Shown: piece by piece, positions 50,168 through 58,635 of the stretch | Layout of the letters: each line of letters begins with the position of its first letter | Numbering within the stretch: position 1 is the first letter of the stretch | Assembly (NCBI RefSeq): GCF_003217775.1 | Contig: NZ_QJVJ01000015.1 | Coordinates: forward strand, 62,001 to 126,000 | Direction of reading: 5' to 3' | Source of the DNA: Paenibacillus flagellatus | Lineage (GTDB): Bacteria > Bacillota > Bacilli > Paenibacillales > NBRC-103111 | DNA: 64,000 nucleotides | Notes under the pieces: generated by a model | The model's input: only the letters and a program-made list of their open reading frames with translations | Told to the model about the DNA's origin: nothing | Database searches by the model: none | Made by a program: the position numbers and the translations under genes

Positions 50168-51784
50168 ATGTACTCATTGCTTATCGTGGACGACGAGAAA
50201 TGGGTCCGGCAAGGGCTGCGGACGACCGTCGATTGGGCGTCGGAAGGCATCGAGGTGATCGGAGAGGCGGCGGACGGCGCCCAGGCGCTCGAGCTGATGC
50301 GGGAGCGGACGCCGGACATCGTGCTGACCGACGTCAAGATGCCGGAGCTGGACGGTCTGGCGCTGATGGAGGAAATCCGCTCGAGAGGGTGGGCGTGCCA
50401 GGTGGTCGTGATCAGCGGGTACGACGATTTTCATTTCGCCCGGCAGGCGATCAAGTGCGGAGCGGTCGACTACATTTTGAAGCCGATTCAGGAAACGAAT
50501 CTGGTGGACGTCATCCGAAGATGCGCCGACCGGCTCGACACGCGGAGCCGGCAGATGAGCCAGATGAGCAGCTTGCACCTCAGTCTCCGGGAAAGCGTGC
50601 CGCTCGCCAAGCAGCGCCATCTCGAGATGCTGCTGACCGGGGAACGGACGTACGGCGCCTCTCTGCTGGCGGAAAAGTGGCAGGCGCTGCGCATCCCGCT
50701 CACCCCCGAGCGCATACGCGTCGTCGCGGCGTGGGTGCACGACTGGGGCGAGAAGGGGAGGACGGACGAGGACAAGCGGGCGATCGCGTACGCGCTCGGC
50801 AATATGGCCGAGGAGATCGCCTCCCGGACGGGAAGCGCCGTAGCCTGTCCCGTCCGCGGCCGCGAGGCGCAGCTGGCCGTGCTGTACTCCGGCCGGCACG
50901 GGAGCGGGGCGAAGGCGCCGTTCGCCGAGCTGATCGATTTCGCGGCGCGTTATTTGGGCGTCGGCGTGACGCTCGGCGTCAGCGGGGAGCGGGACGCCGT
51001 CTCGCTGCCCGCCTCGTTCGAGGAAGCGGTCGAGGCGTCGCTGACCGCCTTTTACGAAGGGTTCGGCGCCGTATACGAATGCCGCGCGTCCGTTGCCCCC
51101 GAGCCGTCGCCGGCATCGCTGCCGGCCGAACCCGGCGGCTCCTGGTTCAACCGGGTGCTGCACGCGATGAAGCTGGGCGACGAGCCGGCGATCCGCGCCT
51201 GCATCGAGGAATGGCTCGATCCGCTCCGCGACCGGAAGCCGGATACGCCGCCCCACGTCATGTACCGGACCGTCTCCCGCACGCTGGAGAGCCTGGCGGC
51301 GCACTGGGGGCAGCATACGAACCTCGACGAAAAGGCGGATCGGCCCGAGGACGAGTCGCCGCCGGTCCGGATGCCCGTCTGCACGATTGAAGAGCTGCGC
51401 GGCCGGCTGCCGGAGCTGCTGCTCCGCTGCGCCCGCGAGGCCGGGCCGGGCGGCGGCCGCAGCCGCATCGTCCAGCTGGCGCTCGCCTACATTCACCAGC
51501 ATTACGCGGAGCCGCTGTCCATGAACGACGTCGCGGAGGCTCATCACGTCAACGCGTCTTATTTCAGCAGCCTGTTCCACGAGGAGGTCGGCGAAACGTT
51601 CAGCAAATACGTGATGCGGCTGCGGATGGAGAAGGCGAAGCGGTTTTTGAAGGAGTCGACGATGAAGGTGTACGAGGTGGCGTACAAGGTCGGCTACAAC
51701 GATTACCGGCATTTCGCCAAAACGTTCAAGGACGCGGTGGGCGTGACGCCCGCGCAGTTCCGCGAATGGGGCTCCGCCACTTGA
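50168..51784 (+). CDS. YesN-type response regulator, AraC HTH
   Basis: A 538-residue regulator: REC domain at 1-120 with Asp55 (IVLTDVKMPELDG), a long linker region (~130-420), and a C-terminal AraC HTH pair at ~435-535 (SMNDVAEAHHVNASYFSSLFHE; MKVYEVAYKVGYNDYRHFAKTFK). This YesN layout is typical of Paenibacillaceae carbohydrate-uptake clusters. It overlaps the kinase gene by 19 bp and should regulate the lipoprotein/permease genes around it. Confidence 0.92.
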   Translation: MYSLLIVDDEKWVRQGLRTTVDWASEGIEVIGEAADGAQALELMRERTPDIVLTDVKMPELDGLALMEEIRSRGWACQVVVISGYDDFHFARQAIKCGAVDYILKPIQETNLVDVIRRCADRLDTRSRQMSQMSSLHLSLRESVPLAKQRHLEMLLTGERTYGASLLAEKWQALRIPLTPERIRVVAAWVHDWGEKGRTDEDKRAIAYALGNMAEEIASRTGSAVACPVRGREAQLAVLYSGRHGSGAKAPFAELIDFAARYLGVGVTLGVSGERDAVSLPASFEEAVEASLTAFYEGFGAVYECRASVAPEPSPASLPAEPGGSWFNRVLHAMKLGDEPAIRACIEEWLDPLRDRKPDTPPHVMYRTVSRTLESLAAHWGQHTNLDEKADRPEDESPPVRMPVCTIEELRGRLPELLLRCAREAGPGGGRSRIVQLALAYIHQHYAEPLSMNDVAEAHHVNASYFSSLFHEEVGETFSKYVMRLRMEKAKRFLKESTMKVYEVAYKVGYNDYRHFAKTFKDAVGVTPAQFREWGSAT

Positions 51785-53646
51785 CGACGGGAATGTTCGG
51801 GAAACGGTCGCGCTATCGCCTCTGGTCGTTCGGATACAAAATGTTCGTCTTGTATGTCGTCAGCATGACGGTTTCCGTCTCGCTGATCGGCTATTTCTCG
51901 TACCGGAAGTCGACCGAGATCATCGAGATGAAGGTCGGTCAAATCGCGCTGGAGACGATCCAGCAGGCCGACAAGCGGATCGATTCGATATTGGCCGAAT
52001 ACCAAAACCGGTCGCAGCTTTTGCTCGGCTACAAGCCTTTGCACAAGGGCATCATGGACGCGTTCAAGGACAACTACGACCGGATTCAGACGAACGCCGA
52101 CATCGACAACTTCATCTCGACGACGATCAACGCCGAGAACGACATCGCCCGCCTGTACGTGTTCGGCGAGAAGGCGAACTCGTACCGGTACGCGGAATCG
52201 GAGAACAGCGCGTTCGCCGTCTGGCCCGCCGTCGGACCGGAAATCGCCGGCCAGGACTGGTACCGGGACATCGCCGCGGCGGGCGGCCGGGTCGTCTGGC
52301 TCGGTATTCGGCCGTCGGTGCTGCACGGCAACGCCTTGAGCTCCATCGCGGAGCCGGCCGGGGAGAAGCGGGAGCGCAGCCGTCCGGAGGCGTCTCCCGT
52401 CTTCGCGTTCGGAAGGGCGATCAAGGACGTGTACGGCACGAACGAGACGATCGGCGTCGCCCTGTTCGAGATGAAGCCCGATCGGATCCGCGACATTCTC
52501 GGCCAGGTCGACTTCCATTCGTCCGGCGTCACGTTCATGGTCGACGGAGCCGGTCGTATCGTCGGCACGCCGGACGACGACCGGCTGGCGGGGATCGGGA
52601 CGTTCGAGCTGAGCTTGCCCGCCGCCTCCCCGGGCGGCATGATGCGGACGAGCTACAAGGGGCACGACACGGTGCTCGTCCACGATCCGATGTACATCGA
52701 AGGCTGGAAGCTCGTCGGGATGGCGCCGGCCGATCATTTCATCCGCGATTCGCTGGAAATTCGCGGATTTACCGTCGTGCTGGCCGCAAGCCTCGTATTC
52801 GTGGCGGTCGCTCTGGCGCTCGTCGCCTCGAGCCGGATGAGCAAGCCGGTCCGCCGCTTGATGCAGGCGATGAAGAGGGCGCGCGAGGGCGACTTTCAAG
52901 TGCAGATCGGCGAGAGGCGGCGCGACGAATTCGGCGTCCTGTACGACAGCTTCAACCTGATGGTGTCGCGCATCAAAAGCTTGATCGACGAGCTGTACAT
53001 CCAGCGGCTGCTGCAAACCGAGCTGCAGCTGAAAATGATGGCCTCGCAAATCAACGCGCATTTTTTGTACAACACGCTCGATTCGATTCATTGGATATCG
53101 CGCATTTACAAGGTGGACGAAATCAGCACGATGATATTCGGCCTCTCCAACTACTTGCGCATCAGCTTGAGCGAGGGGAAGCCGGAGGTGACCGTGCGGG
53201 AAGCGGTGCAGCTGATCGACAGCTACTTGTCCATCCAGCAGGTCCGGTACCAGGACCGGTTCACGGTCCGGATGTCCGTCGACGAGACGCTGTCTGACTA
53301 TTCGGTGCTCAAAAACATTTTCCAGCCGATCGTCGAAAACGCGATTTACCACGGTCTCGAAACGAAAAAAGGAAAGGGCGAGCTCGCGATCCGCTGGATG
53401 AGGGAGGACGACCGGCTCGTGTACGAGGTGGCCGACAACGGCGTCGGCATCGAGCCCGCCAAGCTCGCGGAAATCCGCGAGTCGCTCGGCAGCCCGGAGC
53501 TGATCGGCGGCGACGAGGGCTGCTTCGCGCTGAAAAATATTCACTCCCAGCTGAAGCTCGCTTACGGCGAAGGGCACGGCCCACATATCGAGAGCGAGCG
53601 CGGGACGGGCACGGTCGTCCGGTTGACCGTACCGCTGCGAAAGTGA
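51766..53646 (+). CDS. YesM-type sensor histidine kinase
   Basis: A ~626-residue membrane kinase: TM helix near residues 25-45, extracellular dCache-like sensor (~50-300), second TM near ~330-350, HAMP, then a His_kinase module with His432 (QINAHFLYNTLDS) and HATPase (FQPIVENAIYHGLE). It overlaps the regulator by 19 bp, so it is coupled. Starts at ATG 51766 or ATG 51793 are both possible; no strong ribosome binding site separates them. It probably senses the transported sugar, alone or through one of the lipoproteins. Confidence 0.9.
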   Translation: MGLRHLTTGMFGKRSRYRLWSFGYKMFVLYVVSMTVSVSLIGYFSYRKSTEIIEMKVGQIALETIQQADKRIDSILAEYQNRSQLLLGYKPLHKGIMDAFKDNYDRIQTNADIDNFISTTINAENDIARLYVFGEKANSYRYAESENSAFAVWPAVGPEIAGQDWYRDIAAAGGRVVWLGIRPSVLHGNALSSIAEPAGEKRERSRPEASPVFAFGRAIKDVYGTNETIGVALFEMKPDRIRDILGQVDFHSSGVTFMVDGAGRIVGTPDDDRLAGIGTFELSLPAASPGGMMRTSYKGHDTVLVHDPMYIEGWKLVGMAPADHFIRDSLEIRGFTVVLAASLVFVAVALALVASSRMSKPVRRLMQAMKRAREGDFQVQIGERRRDEFGVLYDSFNLMVSRIKSLIDELYIQRLLQTELQLKMMASQINAHFLYNTLDSIHWISRIYKVDEISTMIFGLSNYLRISLSEGKPEVTVREAVQLIDSYLSIQQVRYQDRFTVRMSVDETLSDYSVLKNIFQPIVENAIYHGLETKKGKGELAIRWMREDDRLVYEVADNGVGIEPAKLAEIRESLGSPELIGGDEGCFALKNIHSQLKLAYGEGHGPHIESERGTGTVVRLTVPLRK

Positions 53647-53694
53647 CAAAAATAGCACACAATATCCAAATTCCGGAACGTACCGTCCTTGACA

Positions 53695-53708
53695 TGGAAG
53701 CGGATACA
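53695..53708. promoter_or_regulatory. cre (CcpA) site at the second lipoprotein promoter
   Basis: TGGAAGCGGATACA with flanking A residues matches the consensus WTGNAANCGNWNNCA in every constrained position. It overlaps TACAAT (53705-53710), a likely -10, 41 bp before the start of the lipoprotein gene. Confidence 0.65.
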
Positions 53709-53750
53709 ATGGGGGTGTCGATCCAAATCCATGTCAAGGGAGGAACGGAG

Positions 53751-55121
53751 ATGAACGAAGAGCGCGGCGCAAAGCGGCGAATCGGCCCCCGGTGGCTCGT
53801 CCCGGCCGTCGCGGCGGCGGTATTGCTGTCGACGGTGATGGCCGGGTGCAGCAAGGGGAGCGAGACGACGGCGGGTACGAAGGAAGGGGGGAACAGCGGC
53901 GAAGGAAGCGGGAGCCCGGTGACGATCGACTTTTGGTTCCCGTGGGGCGGGGACTACCAGAAAGATTTCAAGGCGAACGTCGTGGACCCGTTCGAGAAGA
54001 AGTATCCGAACATCAAGGTGAAAATGACGTTCGTCGAGACGACCGGCAGCACGCAGGCGTCCGACAAGCTGCTGACCGCCATCGCGGGCGGCAATCCGCC
54101 GGATGCGGCGCTGTTCGACCGGTTCTTGATCGGCCAATGGGCGGCGAAAGGCTCGCTCGAGGACTTGACCCCGTTCGTCAAAGCCGACGGCATCCAAGAG
54201 AGCGACTATTACCCCGGTCTCTGGGCGGAAGCCGTCTATAAGGGCAAAGTGTACTGTCTGCCTTGGGGGACGGACAACCGGGCGATGTATTACAACAAGA
54301 CGCTGATGAAGGAGGCGGGTCTCGACCCGAACGCTCCGCCGAAGACGATCGAGGAGCTGGACGCGGCGGCCGCCAAAATATTCAAGAAAGGCGGCAATGG
54401 CAAATACGAGACGATCGGCCTCATCCCGTGGATGAACCAGGGCTATCTGTATACGCACGCGTGGAACTTCGGCGGGAAGTGGGAAGCGAACGGGCAGCTG
54501 ACGCCGAACGATCCGCAAAACGTCAAGGCGCTCGAATGGATGGCCGGCTACGCGAAGAAGTACGACATCGCCAACCTGCAAAGCTTCTCCGACTCGATGG
54601 GGCAAACCGGCATGAACCCGTTCTGGACCGGGAAGGTCGGCTTCGTGTTCGACGGCAACTGGATTCTGAACGACTTGGCGAAATACAAGCTGAACTTCGA
54701 ATGGGGCGTCGCCCCGATGCCTTCCGCGGCGGGGCAGCCGCAGGTGACGTGGGCGGGCGGATGGTCGTACGTCATTCCGAAAGGGGCCAAGCACGTCAAG
54801 GAAGCGTGGGAGTTCGTCAAATTCGTCGCGCATAAGGAAGGGACGCTGCTGTGGGCGAAGCGGACGAACGCCGGCAACGACATTACGGCGATGCCGGCCG
54901 TCAACGAGGAGCTGAAGCTGGCCGAGAAGCCGGCGCTGAAAGTGTTCCTCGACCTGATGCCGAAGGCGTATACGCGGCCGGTGACGCCGGTGGGCGGCTA
55001 CATGTGGAACGAGGCGATCCGGGTGCAGGATTTGGCCATCAACGGCAAGGGCGAGCCGAAGGCGCTGCTCGACGAGGTGAAGAAAAACGTGGATGCGGAG
55101 CTAGCCAAGTCGCAGCCTTGA
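53751..55121 (+). CDS. Sugar ABC transporter substrate-binding lipoprotein (2)
   Basis: A 456-residue MalE-like lipoprotein with lipobox STVMAGCS. Shared landmarks with the upstream paralogue are IDFWFPWGGDYQKDF, CLPWGTDNRAMYYNKT, IPWMNQGYLYTHAWNFGG and FVFDGNWILNDLAKY. It is followed at once by two permeases, so it is the dedicated binding protein of this importer. ATG 53751 has AAGGGAGG upstream; the longer frame includes promoter sequence and was rejected. A cre site overlaps its promoter. Confidence 0.93.
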   Translation: MNEERGAKRRIGPRWLVPAVAAAVLLSTVMAGCSKGSETTAGTKEGGNSGEGSGSPVTIDFWFPWGGDYQKDFKANVVDPFEKKYPNIKVKMTFVETTGSTQASDKLLTAIAGGNPPDAALFDRFLIGQWAAKGSLEDLTPFVKADGIQESDYYPGLWAEAVYKGKVYCLPWGTDNRAMYYNKTLMKEAGLDPNAPPKTIEELDAAAAKIFKKGGNGKYETIGLIPWMNQGYLYTHAWNFGGKWEANGQLTPNDPQNVKALEWMAGYAKKYDIANLQSFSDSMGQTGMNPFWTGKVGFVFDGNWILNDLAKYKLNFEWGVAPMPSAAGQPQVTWAGGWSYVIPKGAKHVKEAWEFVKFVAHKEGTLLWAKRTNAGNDITAMPAVNEELKLAEKPALKVFLDLMPKAYTRPVTPVGGYMWNEAIRVQDLAINGKGEPKALLDEVKKNVDAELAKSQP

Positions 55122-55219
55122 TCCGAAGCCGCGGCCAAGGAGCGGGAGACGGAGCGGCGGAAGCTCCGCCCCCTCCGGGTCCGGGGCGCAACCATCATTA
55201 GCAGAACGGAGGGAGACGA

Positions 55220-56167
55220 TTGGCCGAACCGCGTACCGCGTCCGTCCCGGCTTATGCCGATTCGCGGACGTCGCGAAAGACGAAATTCGAGAAAAAACTG
55301 CGGCTGTTCGGCGTCCTGTTCGCCCTGCCGTGGATCGCCGGCCTGCTGCTGTTCCATCTGTACCCGCTGGCCGCTTCGCTGTACTACAGCTTTACGAGCT
55401 ACAGCATTTTGGAGCCCGGTCAATGGGTCGGCTTGGACAATTACCGGGAGCTGCTGCATGACGGCACGTTTCGCACGAGCATCTACAATACGCTGTATTA
55501 CACGTTTCTGTTCGTCCCCTTGAGCATCGTCTTCGGCGTGGCGATCGCCCTGGTGCTGAATATGAAAATCCGCGGCCAAGGGGTGTACCGGACGCTGTTC
55601 TTCATCCCGAGCCTCGTGCCGCCGGTGGCGACGACGATCATATGGCTGTGGCTGCTCAACCCGCAGTTCGGGCTCGTCAACTATTGGCTGGAGCAGATCG
55701 GCATTCCGGGCCCGCCTTGGCTCGGGAGCGAGCATTGGTCCAAGCCGTCGCTCATCCTGATGAGCCTGTGGGGGATCGGACAGGCGATCGTCATTTATTT
55801 GGCCGGGCTGCAGGACGTTCCGCAGGACTATTACGACGCCGCGGAGGTGGACGGAGCCGGCACGCTGCTGCGCTTTCGCCATATTACGCTGCCGCTGATC
55901 ACGCCGGTCATCTTCTTCAACCTGATCATGGGAATGATCGGGGCGCTGCAAAATTTCGCTTTGCCTTATACGCTCACGAACGGCAAAGGGACGCCGGCCA
56001 ACTCGATGATGTTCATGGTCATGTACTTGTATACGAACGGCTTCGGCTACTTGAAAATGGGCTACGCCTCGGCGATGGCCTGGGTGCTGTTCCTGATCGT
56101 CATTACGCTGACCGCCGTCCTGTTCGCGACGCAGCGGCGATGGGTGTTTTACCAAGGCAAAGAGTGA
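55220..56167 (+). CDS. Carbohydrate ABC transporter permease (MalF-like)
   Basis: A 315-residue inner-membrane permease with six predicted helices and the conserved EAA loop (YYDAAEVDGAGTLLRFRHITLPL). It is the first of the two transmembrane subunits of this importer. TTG 55220 follows AACGGAGGG. The 98 bp upstream contain a GC-rich hairpin that may set relative expression of the lipoprotein. No ATPase gene is in the locus; such transporters commonly share MsmX-type ATPases. Confidence 0.92.
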   Translation: MAEPRTASVPAYADSRTSRKTKFEKKLRLFGVLFALPWIAGLLLFHLYPLAASLYYSFTSYSILEPGQWVGLDNYRELLHDGTFRTSIYNTLYYTFLFVPLSIVFGVAIALVLNMKIRGQGVYRTLFFIPSLVPPVATTIIWLWLLNPQFGLVNYWLEQIGIPGPPWLGSEHWSKPSLILMSLWGIGQAIVIYLAGLQDVPQDYYDAAEVDGAGTLLRFRHITLPLITPVIFFNLIMGMIGALQNFALPYTLTNGKGTPANSMMFMVMYLYTNGFGYLKMGYASAMAWVLFLIVITLTAVLFATQRRWVFYQGKE

Positions 56168-56180
56168 AGGAGGCTGCGGC

Positions 56181-57017
56181 ATGAACACGTGGAGCGGCGG
56201 ACGCATGGTCCGTTCCGTACTGGCGCATACGTTTTTGATCGGGATGGGGGCGTTTTTCCTGTCGCCGTTTCTATGGATGGTGTCCACTTCGCTCAAGTCG
56301 GACGCCGAGCTGTTCCTGTGGCCGCCGAGATGGATTCCGTCGGTGCTGGAATGGCGCAACTATCCGGACGCGATCGACTATATTCCGTTTTTCACGTACC
56401 TGGGCAATTCGGTTCTGATCGCGGTATTGGCGACGGCGGGCGTGCTCGTCTCGTGCCCGCTCGTCGGCTACAGCCTCGCGCGCATTCCGTGGAGAGGCTC
56501 GAAGGCGCTGTTCGCGGCGACGCTGGCGGTCATGATGATTCCGGGACAGGTGACGATGATCCCGATCTTCATTACGTTCAAGCATCTCGGCTGGGTGAAT
56601 ACGAACATTCCGCTGTGGCTGCCGGCGTTTTTCGGCGCCCCGTTTTATATCTTTTTGCTGAAGCAGTTTTTCATGGGTTTGCCTAAGGAGCTGGAGGACG
56701 CGGCCCGGATCGACGGAGCGTCGGAATTCCGCATCTATGCGCAGATCATGCTGCCGCTGTGCCGGCCCGCCCTGCTCTCGGTGGCGCTGTTCCAATTCCT
56801 CGGCAGCTGGACGGATTACCAGGGGCCGCTCATCTACTTGGCCGAGGAGTCGCAATATACGATGATGGTCGGCGTAGCGGCGTTCCGCTCGCAGCACGGC
56901 GCGGAGTGGCAGATGATGATGGCGACGCTCGTCATGATTACGCTTCCGGTCATCCTGCTTTATTTTTTGGTGCAGAAGGCGTTTATTCGAGGCATAACGT
57001 TCTCCGGTATCAAGTAA
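56181..57017 (+). CDS. Carbohydrate ABC transporter permease (MalG-like)
   Basis: A 278-residue permease, second transmembrane subunit, with six predicted helices and the EAA loop LEDAARIDGASEFRIYAQIMLPL. It is 13 bp after the first permease and pairs with it. ATG 56181 follows AAGGAGGCTGCGGC. Confidence 0.93.
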   Translation: MNTWSGGRMVRSVLAHTFLIGMGAFFLSPFLWMVSTSLKSDAELFLWPPRWIPSVLEWRNYPDAIDYIPFFTYLGNSVLIAVLATAGVLVSCPLVGYSLARIPWRGSKALFAATLAVMMIPGQVTMIPIFITFKHLGWVNTNIPLWLPAFFGAPFYIFLLKQFFMGLPKELEDAARIDGASEFRIYAQIMLPLCRPALLSVALFQFLGSWTDYQGPLIYLAEESQYTMMVGVAAFRSQHGAEWQMMMATLVMITLPVILLYFLVQKAFIRGITFSGIK

Positions 57018-57058
57018 GGTGGGAGTAGGACGATAGTCGAGAGGGAGGCGTCGGGCGA

Positions 57059-58051
57059 ATGGGGAAACTGCGCTTCGGCATGATCGGTACGGGCAACATA
57101 TCGCAATGGCACGGCAGGCAGCTTCTGGAGCTGGACGGCGAGGTCGAGCTGGCGGCGCTGGCCGATCCGGACGAGGGCGGACGGGAACGGTTTATCGGCA
57201 AATTCAGCCTGGGCGGCATCACGGCGTACGACGATTACCGCGACATGCTGGAAGCGGAAGAGCTGGACGCGGTCGTCATCTGCTCGCCGCATACGCTCCA
57301 TTACCGGCAGGCGTCGGATGCGATGAAGGCGGGCTGTCACGTGCTCGTGGAGAAGCCGATGACGTGCTCGTCGCGGGAAGCCGAGGCGCTTCTCGACGTC
57401 GCCCGGGAGACGGGCAAGCTGCTGCAGGTGTCGTACCAGCGGCATTTCCAGCCGTCGTTCCGGTATATCCGCGACGCGATCCGGGACGGCCTCATCGGCC
57501 GGCTGACGTCGGTCACCGCCTCGCTGTACCAGGATTGGAGGCAGCTGACGGTGGGGACGTGGAGAGTCGACCCGCGGCTGTCCGGGGGCGGCATGCTGAT
57601 GGATTCCGGCAGCCATATCGCCGACGTCCTGCTCTGGACGACCGGGCTGACGCCCGCGGAGGTAAAACCCGTCATGCACCGCCAAGGCTCGCCGGTCGAG
57701 ATCGACTCGTTCACGGCGATCCGGTTCGAGGAAGGGCCGGTCGCCGGTCTGAACATCGTCGGCCATGCGCCGTGCTGGCACGAGACGTACGTGTTTTGCG
57801 GGGAGGAGGGAGGCCTGTTCTACGACAACGGGCGGATAACGGTCCGGAAGCCGGGGGAGGACCCGTTCGTCCCCGAGCTGCCCGAAGCGACGACGAATCA
57901 GGCTAAAAGCTTCGTCGACGCCATCCGGGGGCGGCAGGACGTGGCCGTGCCCGGCGAATTCGCGCTCCGGGTCGTCCGGCTGACCGAGATGATCTACGAG
58001 GCGGCGGGCTGCGAGCCGCTGCGGGAGGCGGAAGGGGAGCGAGCGGAGTAG
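57059..58051 (+). CDS. Gfo/Idh/MocA-family oxidoreductase in the sugar operon
   Basis: A 330-residue NAD(P)-dependent dehydrogenase: Rossmann start FGMIGTGNIS, conserved EKPMTCS, and the C-terminal barrel domain with HxxD-type 'GSHIADVLLW'. Placed directly after the permeases (41 bp), it probably acts on the imported carbohydrate or its breakdown product. ATG 57059 has GAGGGAGGCG upstream. It is the last gene of the operon. Confidence 0.9.
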   Translation: MGKLRFGMIGTGNISQWHGRQLLELDGEVELAALADPDEGGRERFIGKFSLGGITAYDDYRDMLEAEELDAVVICSPHTLHYRQASDAMKAGCHVLVEKPMTCSSREAEALLDVARETGKLLQVSYQRHFQPSFRYIRDAIRDGLIGRLTSVTASLYQDWRQLTVGTWRVDPRLSGGGMLMDSGSHIADVLLWTTGLTPAEVKPVMHRQGSPVEIDSFTAIRFEEGPVAGLNIVGHAPCWHETYVFCGEEGGLFYDNGRITVRKPGEDPFVPELPEATTNQAKSFVDAIRGRQDVAVPGEFALRVVRLTEMIYEAAGCEPLREAEGERAE

Positions 58052-58172
58052 CCGGCGGGGAGCGGGTGCTTGCCGCCTAACAATCACGAACCGTCCGATC
58101 CATGTCGGGCGGTTCGCTGCATCAGGGGGGGCCGGATGGCGGAAGGCTTCACACGAATCGCCCTGAAATCCC

Positions 58173-58218
58173 GATAGGGTGCTGTAGGCTCAATGCCCGC
58201 AGCACCCTATCTTTGTTT
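58173..58218 (+). terminator. Rho-independent terminator of the sugar operon
   Basis: GATAGGGTGCTG (58173-58184) pairs with CAGCACCCTATC (58200-58211), then CTTTGTTTGT. An additional stem at 58087-58116 lies between it and the stop codon. Confidence 0.75.
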
Positions 58219-58276
58219 GTCGGATTTTTGCCGTTCCGCGATCATGCGCGGAGCCGTAAGGCCCGGGCTCCCGCAA

Positions 58277-58546
58277 TCAAGCGAGCGGGAACTGCAGCGG
58301 ATTCCACTCGCGCAGCTCGAGCGTGCGCGCGCCTTCGGCCACGACCGGGTCGGCTTCGGCCAGCTTTTGCGCTTCTTCCGCCGAATCGGCGCGGTAGATG
58401 ACCATGCCGCCTTTTTTGTCGGCGAACGGACCGGCCATGACCACTTTATTTTCCTTGTACAGCTTGTCCAGGTAGTCGAGATGGGCGGGGCGGACTTTGG
58501 CGTTCAAGTCGGCGTCGACGATCGTGAGCAGGGCGACGTAATGCAT
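58277..58546 (-). CDS. YciI-family protein
   Basis: An 89-residue YciI/DGPF-fold protein (HYVALLTIVDADLNAKVRPAHLDYL; ENKVVMAGPFADKKGGMVIYRA; EEAQKLAEADPVVAEGA). The fold is ferredoxin-like; members are small dimeric proteins with unclear enzymatic activity. The start ATG 58546 follows GGAGTG. It lies 89 bp downstream of the second STAND/GNAT-like/LuxR gene on the same strand. Confidence 0.88.
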   Translation of the reverse strand: MHYVALLTIVDADLNAKVRPAHLDYLDKLYKENKVVMAGPFADKKGGMVIYRADSAEEAQKLAEADPVVAEGARTLELREWNPLQFPLA

Positions 58547-58635
58547 GCGGGATGCACTCCTTTCGATTGGGCGTTTCGTTTTCTCTTGCATTGTACCTTG
58601 CCGGCCGCCCGCTGAAAAGGGCGAATCGGCCCCGA

